Shown here: positions 34,522-42,133 of the stretch, piece by piece
How positions within the stretch are numbered: the first letter of the stretch is position 1
Layout of the letters: every line of letters begins with the position of its first letter
Assembly (NCBI GenBank): GCA_014730275.1
Contig: WJIL01000095.1
Coordinates: 1 to 52,635, forward strand
DNA length: 52,635 nt
Origin: Candidatus Lokiarchaeota archaeon
GTDB lineage: Archaea; Asgardarchaeota; Thorarchaeia; Thorarchaeales; Thorarchaeaceae
Reading direction: 5' to 3'
Position numbers and translations under genes: made by a program
The notes under the pieces: model-generated
The model's database searches: none
Told to the model about the DNA's origin: nothing
What the model saw: the letters and a program-made list of their open reading frames with translations, nothing else

Positions 34522-35577
34522 GTGAGAACTTTGGTTAAGACAGATACTTTTCGGGGTAAGGATTACTTAACAATACTTGATTACTCCAAAGAGGAAATCG
34601 AAACCCTCTTGGATGTTGCACTTGACTTGAAGCGTAGGTATGCCTTGGGCGAACCGCATAGGCTACTTAGTGACAAGAGCCTCTTCATGATTTTCTACAA
34701 TAGCAGCCTTAGGACCAGAAACTCCTTCGAAGCTGGGATGACTCAGCTTGGCGGTCATGCTCATTTTCTTGATACCGACAAAATCTATGCACCTGCAATG
34801 GAAGGAGATGAGAAGGCCTATTCTACTGAACGAGTCTCCGATGTAGCTCGCGTGCTTTCACGGATGGGCGATGGCATTGCCATTCGATGCTATGGAGATC
34901 CGGTTGGCTGGAATTATGGAAAAGCAAACAAGATGTTAGAAAACTTCGCTTATTGGTCAGACACGCCTATACTCAACATGGAAGATGACGTCTACCACCC
35001 ATGTCAGGGTCTGGCTGATGTACTGACTGTGAAAGAGAAGTTTGGTGGATTCGATGATGTCAAGTTCGTGATGAGTTGGGCCTATTCGCCTTCGGTTCAC
35101 AAACCGCTTGCAGTCCCTCAGAGCGCTATTATTGCTGCGACTAAGATGGGAATGGATACAGTGCTTGCTCATCCGAAGGGAATGGAGCTGGATGACAAGA
35201 TTATCAAGGAATGCGAGGTAATGGCTGAGGAAAACGATTCGAGTTTCGATATCCAATATGACATGGAAGAGGCCTTTGAAGGTGCAGATGTTGTGTATCC
35301 AAAGGCTTGGACCTGCAAGGAGTACATCCCGCCATTCAATGATAAGGTTGAACTAGAGAAATCACAGAAAGTCTTCGACAAGAACAAGCATTGGATCTGC
35401 GATGAAGAAATGATGGAGATTGCAGGACCAAATGCTAAGTACATGCATTGCCTGCCTGCAGATAGAGGCTTTGAAGTTTCCAACTCGGTTATTGATGGAC
35501 CTCAGTCTGTTGTATTTGATCAAGCAGAAAACAGATTGCATGGTCAGAAGGCTGTAATGGCACTCACAATGAGATAG
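34522..35577 (+). CDS. Aspartate/ornithine transcarbamylase superfamily protein, N-acylornithine-type-like (1)
   Basis: The start is GTG at 34522. The 351 residues carry the carbamoyl-phosphate site as SSLRTRNSF and HPCQGLADVL, and the amino-acid loop as HCLPADRG. The closest visible pattern is that of the knotted N-acetyl- or N-succinyl-ornithine transcarbamylases: FVMSWAYSPSVHKPLAVPQS corresponds to the W-T-Y-H-P segment of those enzymes, and the end AENRLHGQKAVMALTM matches. It probably transfers a carbamoyl group to ornithine or a derivative. A perfect-stem terminator follows. The second copy is 4.2 kb away. Confidence 0.8.
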   Translation: MRTLVKTDTFRGKDYLTILDYSKEEIETLLDVALDLKRRYALGEPHRLLSDKSLFMIFYNSSLRTRNSFEAGMTQLGGHAHFLDTDKIYAPAMEGDEKAYSTERVSDVARVLSRMGDGIAIRCYGDPVGWNYGKANKMLENFAYWSDTPILNMEDDVYHPCQGLADVLTVKEKFGGFDDVKFVMSWAYSPSVHKPLAVPQSAIIAATKMGMDTVLAHPKGMELDDKIIKECEVMAEENDSSFDIQYDMEEAFEGADVVYPKAWTCKEYIPPFNDKVELEKSQKVFDKNKHWICDEEMMEIAGPNAKYMHCLPADRGFEVSNSVIDGPQSVVFDQAENRLHGQKAVMALTMR

Positions 35578-35611
35578 CTTTCTTCATCAATTCCCTTGAG
35601 CCAAATCATAG

Positions 35612-35645
35612 ACAGGCCTTCTCAGGCCTGTTCTTCTCTTTTTTT
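35612..35645 (+). terminator. Hairpin plus T-tract after transcarbamylase 1
   Basis: A perfect 8-bp stem, ACAGGCCT-TCTC-AGGCCTGT, is followed by TTCTCTTTTTTT. It starts about 35 bases after the stop codon. Confidence 0.85.
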
Positions 35646-35734
35646 CAAGAACGAGGATCTGCGCGAATCTTTTTGTCGAAAGAGTTTTTTGTCAACCTAT
35701 TCAAAGTCTCTTGTATTTCGTGGAGGGAAAAGAA

Positions 35735-36229
35735 ATGGAGTTGATAAAGAGAATCCTATTACTGCTGGGGGTTCTTGGCGTTGTTCTTGGTGGTAGTTAT
35801 GCGGTATGGCATTGTTACATGTCGCTGCCTATCAATTACGGCTCACTGCAGATTGAATTCATGATGGTTGATGAAGCAGACGCTGATTCTATCTATGACA
35901 CTTCCGAAACCTTCACACTTACGCTATGCTACAATAGATTTGAGAAACAAGATACGGATAAGCATCTTGAATTTGCGTATAGCCTTCCCGATGAATGGAT
36001 ATCAAACCAGAGCGAAGCTAAATTGCTAATTCATCTGTTCAACAATTCCATCGACCAAGGAGATTACTCTGTCCGACACTATATGGTGCAAAAAGTGGGA
36101 GACCGCGAGATTGTGTTTTTTATAGTGGGAATTGTGGAGGAGAGCTGGGGACTTGCACCGATTGCTGAATCATTTACTCTATCCATATGGGAAGAAGGAA
36201 CTGGTCCTCACCCTGAAATCGAAGCATGA
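35735..36229 (+). CDS. Small membrane-anchored protein of unknown function
   Basis: ATG at 35735, preceded by GGAGG (35722-35726), is preferred over the upstream TTG at 35711. The 164 residues have one N-terminal membrane segment (LLLLGVLGVVLGGSYAVWHC) and a soluble domain rich in strands (FTLTLCYNRFEKQDT; HYMVQKVGDREIVFFIVG), ending in an acidic tail. It probably faces the outside. No family is recognised. Confidence 0.65.
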   Translation: MELIKRILLLLGVLGVVLGGSYAVWHCYMSLPINYGSLQIEFMMVDEADADSIYDTSETFTLTLCYNRFEKQDTDKHLEFAYSLPDEWISNQSEAKLLIHLFNNSIDQGDYSVRHYMVQKVGDREIVFFIVGIVEESWGLAPIAESFTLSIWEEGTGPHPEIEA

Positions 36230-36254
36230 GATATGAACTCCTCTTTTGGTCTTT

Positions 36255-37103
36255 TCACTTCTGACCCCAAAAGACGCTTAGACCAGAATAGGCTTTTTCT
36301 ACACCTATTTCGGAAAAGAGGGCATCCAGATGATTCAGTATTTGCTGTCCCTCGATGATTCCCAGTTCGGGAAAGAACTCGATAGCTGATATTTTGATAA
36401 ACTGTTCAAGGTTTGGTTGCTTGGATTCAGCAACAGACACTAAGGGTGCCATTATGTGCAGAATCCCCCCTTCTTTCAAAACTCGATGGCATTCTTCTAA
36501 GACAAACGGCAATCTGTCAATTGAGGGTGTGTCGTCTATCCACACTTCGTCAAAACGGGAATATCCAATAGCCATATCTTCAGCTGTTCCTTCAACGACT
36601 TTCAGATTAATTCCCTTTGTATCAATGGAACTTGGATCGCCCAATGTGTATACAGATTCTGCTTTCGTTTTTTGTACAAGGACTTCAAGCAACTTGACGT
36701 CTTTACTGGTAAATCGTTTTACTGGAATAAGAAGTACACGTAACGAATTTTTTGTCTGTTTGGGTCTGACAAAGCCAGCCCCAAATTCCTCCCTCAGGGA
36801 GTAGCGATAATCCACATAGAAGTGAAGAACAGCTTCAACAGATTTCTTGAAGATTTCTCGAAGCTCGTTTTCACCTCTGGGAGTAAGACTGTAGATACGC
36901 CGATCTGGACCATGGGGGCCTGGAACCAACCTGCTTTGAATCAATCCTATGCTCTCCATGTCATGCAACCAGCGATACAATGTACTAAGCTTCAGCTTAC
37001 TAGATGAATCTCTGATGACCTCTAGCAGTTCGTAGCCATGAGATGGTTTTTCATCCAATGCTAGGAGCACTCTCTCCTGCATAGATGATGTATTTGGACT
37101 CAT
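36255..37103 (-). CDS. PadR-type winged helix fused to a degenerate methyltransferase-like domain
   Basis: Residues 1-95 form a PadR-like DNA-binding domain (RVLLALDEKPSHGYELLEVI; TLYRWLHDMESIGLIQSRLV, with PGPHGPDRRIYSLTPRG). From about 120 to the end the chain resembles a class I methyltransferase with a motif-like FDEVWIDDTPSIDRLPFVLE and the post-motif CHRVLKEGGILHIMAP. The Gly-rich AdoMet loop (normally G-x-G-x-G) is replaced by VYTLGDPSS, so catalysis is doubtful and a sensor role is more likely. The gene is convergent with the small membrane protein and divergent from the peptide-binding protein. Confidence 0.75.
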   Translation of the reverse strand: MSPNTSSMQERVLLALDEKPSHGYELLEVIRDSSSKLKLSTLYRWLHDMESIGLIQSRLVPGPHGPDRRIYSLTPRGENELREIFKKSVEAVLHFYVDYRYSLREEFGAGFVRPKQTKNSLRVLLIPVKRFTSKDVKLLEVLVQKTKAESVYTLGDPSSIDTKGINLKVVEGTAEDMAIGYSRFDEVWIDDTPSIDRLPFVLEECHRVLKEGGILHIMAPLVSVAESKQPNLEQFIKISAIEFFPELGIIEGQQILNHLDALFSEIGVEKAYSGLSVFWGQK

Positions 37104-37558
37104 CTAGACCTATCTCGAGGATATTCTCGTCAGTAATTACTATAATATGTGGGTTCAGCGTAACGTCAGGTGATTTCTCAAAAGAAGTAACAGAATGAAC
37201 CTATATGCATTCTCACATACAGCTTAGGGTACATTTCTGCTTATCAATTCATGTTGTTTTCTATGGTCTGGCCAAGAGAAGCTGCTTACAGCTTTTCTCT
37301 CTATCTGCCTTGGAGGGCGCCCATTTGGGCGTCACTCCTACCCACCATCACGTTGTTTATGTTATTATTGAACATTACCCGATGTAAACGTAATTAATTA
37401 ACATTTCTGTGTACTTTGGTTGTTTCTCTTTCAGCTATCCTCATTCTCACGTATAGCTTCTCAATCATTTCGACTTATTTTGTACATCTCAACAGCTATC
37501 TCAGAATCCTTTGGGGATTTGATCCGAATTTTCGACTCGGTTAGGAGATAGAAATGCA
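37104..37558 (+). other. Intergenic region with imperfect direct repeats and two hairpins
   Basis: A 37-bp imperfect direct repeat occurs at 37208-37244 and 37442-37478; 27 of 37 bases match, including CATTCTCAC, AGCTT, CATTTC and CTTAT at fixed spacing. Between the copies are two stem-loops, AAGCTG-CTTA-CAGCTT (37279-37294) and GGCGCCC-ATTT-GGGCGTC (37316-37333, one G-T pair). A 60-codon frame here looks random. GGAG at 37544 is the ribosome site of the next gene. Confidence 0.5.
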
Positions 37559-39388
37559 ATGATGAATAATAGACGAAAAGCAGTAGGCCTCACAATGGCT
37601 TTGGCTTTCTTGTTTATGGCGGTTTCACCTGCCATGATAAGCGCTGAAACAGGGACATCTGATTGGTCCAAAGCCGGACCTTATATTGACAAGGTTGTCT
37701 TCGATGTGATTCAGTCTCAGGATCAAACCGTTGTAGCCCTACTGGATGGTGAACTTGACCTCATAGGATCACAGGTTGATCCTAGCTTCCTGCCACAACT
37801 TGAAGAGGCGGAGAATATCGAAATCGCAGATGTATTGCGAAACGGTTATGGTTACGTTACTCTGAATACGAGGAAATATCCTCTGAACGAAACTGCCCTT
37901 AGGCGAGCCATAGCATTTGGGTTGGACAAACAGGCAATATCTGATGACATCTGGGACGGTCTTTCTGTACCACAGGACTCTCCTGTACCGCAGGTGAATC
38001 CCTTTTCCATTGAAGATCAGATGACCTACCATTACTACGAAGCAAACATAGAGAAAGGCAACGATTTGCTTGATGCCGCCGGTTTCCTAGATACTGATGA
38101 TGACGGATTCAGAGAAGCACCTAATGGTGAAGATTTCGATATTCTTGTCGAATGTGCACAGTCTTCTGAGATTGCGATTGAGGTGGGCCAGAAAGTGGCT
38201 GATGCTCTCGAAGCACTGAGCGTCGAAGCCGAATCAGTTCCAACCGACTTCTATGAGTATCTCAACCGACTGTATTACCACGGTGACTATGATATCGTGT
38301 TTCTCGGCTCAAACTTCAACGATTTTGATGTCGATTGGCTAGCCTATGAATTCTGGTCTGAATACACTGATGAGCCATTATGGAACTTCGCGAATTTCGC
38401 GAACGATAGCTATGATGGGTGGAGAGACCAGTTACTTCATGCAACAGAATACGACGATGTCTACGAAGCAGCGATAGAAATGCAGAGAATACTGACATAT
38501 CAGGTGCCGTATATCATCTGCTATGAGAACATTGTCCTGTCTGCCTATCGGACAGATAGATTTGAAGGTTTCATCAATGATGTCAGTGATGGAGTTCCCG
38601 GTTGGTGGACCAACATGAAGGTTCACTTGAAAGACTCCGAAGGTGGACCTTACGGAGGTACCTTCACCTGGAGTAACTCCCTAGACATAGATACCTTCAA
38701 CCTGATGGTTACCTCGAGTCAGTACTCTGTCAACATCCTTCAGATGATGTACGATAAGCTAATCGATGTCGATCCTGAGGGGCATGATGTACCTGATTTG
38801 GCAGAATCTTGGATTGTGGAAACACATGAAGATAATGCGGATATTCCTGATGGACATACTCGAATAACGTTCAATATGCTCCAGAATGCAACATGGACCG
38901 ACGGAAATCCAATAACTGCTGAGGATGCAGCCTTTACCCTGAACTACTACCGTGACTCCCCAGGCAATCCATCTGGATCTGGTTTAGACGAGATGACGGC
39001 CGCCTATGCTCCAACGCCATACACTCTGGAAGTGGAATTCAGTACTGAGTCGTACTGGCATCTGCATAGTGTCGCTTACAAGAACATTATTCCGAAGCAT
39101 GTGTTCGAGGACATAGGTCTGCAAGGTTGGAACGAATACAGCCCGGAACCTCCATCTGATGCTATGGTGACATCAGGTCCATTCAATGTCTCAGAGTATG
39201 TCGCAGGCGAGTTCACAGAACTCAGCTATAACCCGCTTTACTTCCACCGCTTGGATAGGCCAACCGATGGTGACATGACAACACCGGGAGCAACTCCTAC
39301 CAATCTAACACTCGCACTAGTGGCGGGTGCAGTTGGTGCCGCCGTTGTTATTCTTATCGGCGGATACGTGCTGATGCGGCAGAGATAA
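37559..39388 (+). CDS. Membrane-anchored family 5 peptide-binding protein with circularly permuted domain order
   Basis: The 609-residue exported protein has a signal peptide ending near SPAMISA. The chain then starts with YIDKVVFDVI, VVALLDGELDLIG and GYVTLNTRKYPLNETALRRA, all of which belong to the C-terminal half of SBP_bac_5 proteins. That half continues to about residue 355. Only then, from GGPYGGTFTWSNSLDIDTFN (about 362), does the canonical N-terminal half appear: MMYDKLIDVDPEG, VPDLAESW, NATWTDGNPITAEDAAFTLN (about 446) and SGPFNVSEYVAGEF, ending LSYNPLYFHRLDRP. A linker, a transmembrane helix (about 583-604) and RQR follow. Normal family members have the reverse order. It probably binds peptides outside the cell and delivers them to an Opp/Dpp-like importer. 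Confidence 0.85.
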   Translation: MMNNRRKAVGLTMALAFLFMAVSPAMISAETGTSDWSKAGPYIDKVVFDVIQSQDQTVVALLDGELDLIGSQVDPSFLPQLEEAENIEIADVLRNGYGYVTLNTRKYPLNETALRRAIAFGLDKQAISDDIWDGLSVPQDSPVPQVNPFSIEDQMTYHYYEANIEKGNDLLDAAGFLDTDDDGFREAPNGEDFDILVECAQSSEIAIEVGQKVADALEALSVEAESVPTDFYEYLNRLYYHGDYDIVFLGSNFNDFDVDWLAYEFWSEYTDEPLWNFANFANDSYDGWRDQLLHATEYDDVYEAAIEMQRILTYQVPYIICYENIVLSAYRTDRFEGFINDVSDGVPGWWTNMKVHLKDSEGGPYGGTFTWSNSLDIDTFNLMVTSSQYSVNILQMMYDKLIDVDPEGHDVPDLAESWIVETHEDNADIPDGHTRITFNMLQNATWTDGNPITAEDAAFTLNYYRDSPGNPSGSGLDEMTAAYAPTPYTLEVEFSTESYWHLHSVAYKNIIPKHVFEDIGLQGWNEYSPEPPSDAMVTSGPFNVSEYVAGEFTELSYNPLYFHRLDRPTDGDMTTPGATPTNLTLALVAGAVGAAVVILIGGYVLMRQR

Positions 39389-39404
39389 TCAATCCTATAC
39401 TACT

Positions 39405-39439
39405 GGGAGGAACGCAAGATTCCTCCCTCTTCTTTTTTT
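39405..39439 (+). terminator. Hairpin plus T-tract after the peptide-binding protein
   Basis: A perfect 8-bp stem, GGGAGGAA with TTCCTCCC, around a 7-base loop is followed by TCTTCTTTTTTT. Confidence 0.85.
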
Positions 39440-39581
39440 GACCAATGAACTGGATTTGATTCCTTGTACAACGTGTTGGTGTCTCTCCTGTCTATTGGCA
39501 CCTATATGCAGGAGCACGATTAGATTCTGAGACTAGTATGCGTAGAATGTGAGGTTTACATTATTTCTTTGCTATTGTATC

Positions 39582-39755
39582 ATGAAAATCCAAGTCGATG
39601 TGTCACCAATGATGCAATGGAAAGCAACAAAGAAGGTCGAAACCGATTCTACTGAAGAGACGAATGCATCAGAGGAAACGGAGATTAATTTGAAGCAGAG
39701 CATTACTGAGTTTTGGCTATCTCGCAAGGAGAGAACGAAACCCACTATGAATTGA
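39582..39755 (+). CDS. Doubtful 57-residue hydrophilic open frame
   Basis: A short, Thr/Glu-rich frame from ATG 39582 (starting MKIQVDVSPMMQW) lies in the 430-base gap before transcarbamylase 2. No ribosome site or family is evident and the composition is low-complexity. The rest of this gap holds the terminator at 39405 and the promoter of the next gene. It is listed only because nothing else explains the stretch. Confidence 0.2.
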   Translation: MKIQVDVSPMMQWKATKKVETDSTEETNASEETEINLKQSITEFWLSRKERTKPTMN

Positions 39756-39784
39756 GAATTTTTTGCTTGGTTTTTCACGACATG

Positions 39785-39795
39785 AAGATTTAAGG
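39785..39795 (+). promoter_or_regulatory. TATA-like box implying a leaderless transcript for transcarbamylase 2
   Basis: AGATTTAAGGG lies 24-34 bases upstream of the ATG at 39819, and no ribosome site precedes the ATG. This spacing is that expected of a leaderless archaeal mRNA. Confidence 0.45.
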
Positions 39796-39818
39796 GCGGA
39801 TTAGTTCACAATTTCAGT

Positions 39819-40850
39819 ATGAGTCTTTACGGTCGCGACCTGCTCTGCACGCAGGACTGGAGTATTGATGAGATAGAGAAGACCTTGGATTTGGCCAAGG
39901 AGATGAAAGCCAAGCGTTTTGACCACAGGCTGAAAAATTGTTTGGATAGACGCACGTTTTTCATGATGTTCTATAATCCGAGCGTCCGTACACGGCAGTC
40001 ATTCGAGTGTGCGGCAACCGAACTAGGGGGACATGCCCAGTTCCTGACACCAAAGACAATGCGTCTGAAGACTGAGAAATCAGCAGGTGAAACGGTTCAA
40101 GATGCAGCTACTGTGATGAGCCGGTATGCAGCAGCAATTGGTGTTCGTATTCTTGAAACAGCAATCTCAGAATATAGCCAGGGCCATGAATTGCTGGAGG
40201 AATATGCGAAATATGCCGATGTGCCAATCATAAGCATGGCACACGATAGATTCCACCCCTGCCAAGGACTAGCTGATGTCATGGGTATGAGGGAGCATGC
40301 AGGCGAGGATCTCAAAGGAAAGAAGATACTACAGGTCTGGGGGAAGGGTGCCCTGGTCAGGTCATGGTGCTCGGTTCAGGAAAGCATCCTAATTAATAGC
40401 CGACTTGGCCTGGATGTCACGTTGGCTCGTCCAGAAGGATATGATCTTGATCCTGAGGTCATGAAATGGTGCGAAGAGAATGCAGAAGAAGCAGATTCGA
40501 ATTTTGTAGTTACTGATGAACTTGAAGAGGCATACAAGGATGCAGATTTTGTCTACTCGCGCAATTGGATGTCTCCAAAATTCTATGATCGTGTGAACAA
40601 GCATGGTGTGGAAAAAGCCAAGGAGCTGGAAATAGAACAAGCAGCTCAGTTTGATGAATGGATCTGCGATAGCGAGAAGATGGAACTAACCAATGACGCA
40701 TTCTTCACCCATTGCGGTCCAGTTGACAGAAATGCAGAAGTTACAGACGAAGTCGTTGATGGTCCTAAGTCCATTGTCTACGATGTTGCAGAAAACCGCC
40801 TTCATGTTCAGAAGGCACTAATGGCCCTGACAATGGCACTGAAAGAATAA
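39819..40850 (+). CDS. Aspartate/ornithine transcarbamylase superfamily protein (2), altered substrate loop
   Basis: The 343-residue paralog of the gene at 34522 keeps the carbamoyl-phosphate motifs NPSVRTRQSFE and HPCQGLADVMG, and the ending AENRLHVQKALMALTM. The amino-acid loop reads HCGPVDRNAEV rather than the H-C-L-P of ornithine enzymes, and the second-domain segment is QVWGKGALVRSWCSVQESIL rather than WAYSPS. The acceptor is therefore probably not plain ornithine and differs from that of copy 1. The chain looks intact, so it is likely an active enzyme of unknown specificity. Confidence 0.8.
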   Translation: MSLYGRDLLCTQDWSIDEIEKTLDLAKEMKAKRFDHRLKNCLDRRTFFMMFYNPSVRTRQSFECAATELGGHAQFLTPKTMRLKTEKSAGETVQDAATVMSRYAAAIGVRILETAISEYSQGHELLEEYAKYADVPIISMAHDRFHPCQGLADVMGMREHAGEDLKGKKILQVWGKGALVRSWCSVQESILINSRLGLDVTLARPEGYDLDPEVMKWCEENAEEADSNFVVTDELEEAYKDADFVYSRNWMSPKFYDRVNKHGVEKAKELEIEQAAQFDEWICDSEKMELTNDAFFTHCGPVDRNAEVTDEVVDGPKSIVYDVAENRLHVQKALMALTMALKE

Positions 40851-40862
40851 AGCTTGGGGACA

Positions 40863-40890
40863 AAGAGGGTATTTCCCTCTTCCTTTCCTC
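40863..40890 (+). terminator. Hairpin after transcarbamylase 2
   Basis: AAGAGGG-TATTT-CCCTCTT is a perfect 7-bp stem with a short pyrimidine-rich tail (CCTTTCCTC). The T-tract is weak compared with the other terminators. Confidence 0.55.
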
Positions 40891-40916
40891 ATGCATGAAG
40901 CGATCCGAAGCTGGAT

Positions 40917-41666
40917 TTACAGCCAATAACCTGGCTGATGATAGAAATCGTAGAGATCTGTTTCATATTCTCTTGTAACTGGTTCTGCGGGGTTGTATTC
41001 TGGGCTGTTCTCAATTTGCTTCTTCGTCAGATCCACTTCAATTTCACCTTCAAGCCACTCGATTTCTGAGACCCAGTCCGGCGATACGATGACTTCTTTT
41101 CCAGTTATCCACCTTCCAATGTCTACAAGGAGATACCTAATAACCCAGTCTTTTTCGTCTACGAAGAAATCCTTCACCGAACCGATGCAATCATCTTCGC
41201 ATTCGACTTCGTATCCAGTGACTTCTTCAGCACTTCGCAGATTGGCTTCACCCTCTTCAGTTTCTTCACGCAGTTCCTTTCGCTGCGCAATATCTGCAGT
41301 CGGTGATACAATTGGATATGGTCCGTAGATTTGTGCCCCCGATGGCATGAACTGTGACCATTGGTAATGCTGATGCAATTCGCTGAGTTTCTCTCGAGAC
41401 ACAGGCTTAGCAAAATCAATCTCGGGTCGGCTCTTTATGTCCTCCTTTGAGATATCTGTAGTGATTTGCTTCTCCTCCCAATTGGGCTTGTGAAGAGCTT
41501 CTGTGGCCACAATGAAGCGCTCTCCTAGCAACCAATCACCAGACTCCACAACAGCATATTTCACCTTCCAATTGTTGTCCTGGAAGTATATGTCATGAAT
41601 CTCACCCATCTTCTCGTCTTGGGCAAATACTTCAAAATCGATGAGTTTGCTATACTTGTCTAGCAT
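40917..41666 (-). CDS. Protein with two PRC-barrel domains
   Basis: ATG at 41666 is six bases after GGAGG. The 249 residues hold two PRC-barrel-type beta domains: residues 1-75 (LIDFEVFAQDEKMGEIHDIY, then WKVKYAVVESGDWLLGE) and about 142-220 (EVTGYEVECEDDCIGSVKDF, then WVIRYLLVDIGRWITGKEVI). A charged linker joins them and the C-terminus is rich in aromatic residues. The duplication of one domain is clear. PRC-barrels occur in photosynthetic, RNA-processing and cell-surface contexts; here the role is unknown. Confidence 0.8.
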   Translation of the reverse strand: MLDKYSKLIDFEVFAQDEKMGEIHDIYFQDNNWKVKYAVVESGDWLLGERFIVATEALHKPNWEEKQITTDISKEDIKSRPEIDFAKPVSREKLSELHQHYQWSQFMPSGAQIYGPYPIVSPTADIAQRKELREETEEGEANLRSAEEVTGYEVECEDDCIGSVKDFFVDEKDWVIRYLLVDIGRWITGKEVIVSPDWVSEIEWLEGEIEVDLTKKQIENSPEYNPAEPVTREYETDLYDFYHQPGYWL

Positions 41667-42104
41667 GAAATACCTCCGATATTTTCTTGTGAATCATAAG
41701 TTGTTTTCTATACGCCGTAATTAGATAAACTACTGGAATCAATCGTTTTTCTTTCTGTCCAGATACTACACATATATAGCTCATTCTTAACGATATTAAA
41801 TATTTGGTATCAGAGCTCCAATTAGAAAATGCTCTCTTCCGCGCAACATCTCATATCTGCTCGAATTCGAGCATTCATAGTTGGTTATTTCGCGCGATTC
41901 AGGGGTGATTAGATGATATCCCAGTAAGATGTATATACTCAAAATCACCTAAATGACTGAACCGCCGGGAGGAAAAGATTGTTTGGCGCAAAGGAGTGCT
42001 GGATTATCAAGAGTGTATAAGTTCAATCGTCTCTATACATTTCTAGAGGTGGATGTTTTCAATTCTCCAACCGTTGGATAATTGGCTCTCTTCATTGTGC
42101 TAAC
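41667..42104 (+). other. Gene-free gap with a 16-bp perfect palindrome
   Basis: AT-rich, TATA-like segments near 41767-41800 probably serve the minus-strand PRC-barrel gene. TGCTCGAATTCGAGCA (41858-41873) is a perfect 16-bp palindrome. A 42-codon frame at 41953-42081 lacks recognisable features. Nothing else is seen. Confidence 0.45.
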
Positions 42105-42127
42105 GTGGGCGCTTGGTCGGCGCCCAC
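42105..42127 (-). terminator. Strong GC-rich hairpin after the first ABC ATPase gene
   Basis: A perfect 8-bp stem, GTGGGCGC with GCGCCCAC, around a 7-base loop lies 7 bases past the stop of the minus-strand gene. It lacks a clear T-tract, so it may stabilise the 3' end rather than terminate. Confidence 0.5.
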
Positions 42128-42133
42128 ACCTTA

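Noticed and set aside
37205-37387. 60-codon frame in the gap before the peptide-binding gene
   Set aside because: Cys/His/Leu-rich random-looking sequence overlapping hairpins and repeats, with no ribosome site.
41953-42081. 42-codon frame in the gap before the ABC ATPase gene
   Set aside because: No ribosome site, family or conserved composition; likely chance.
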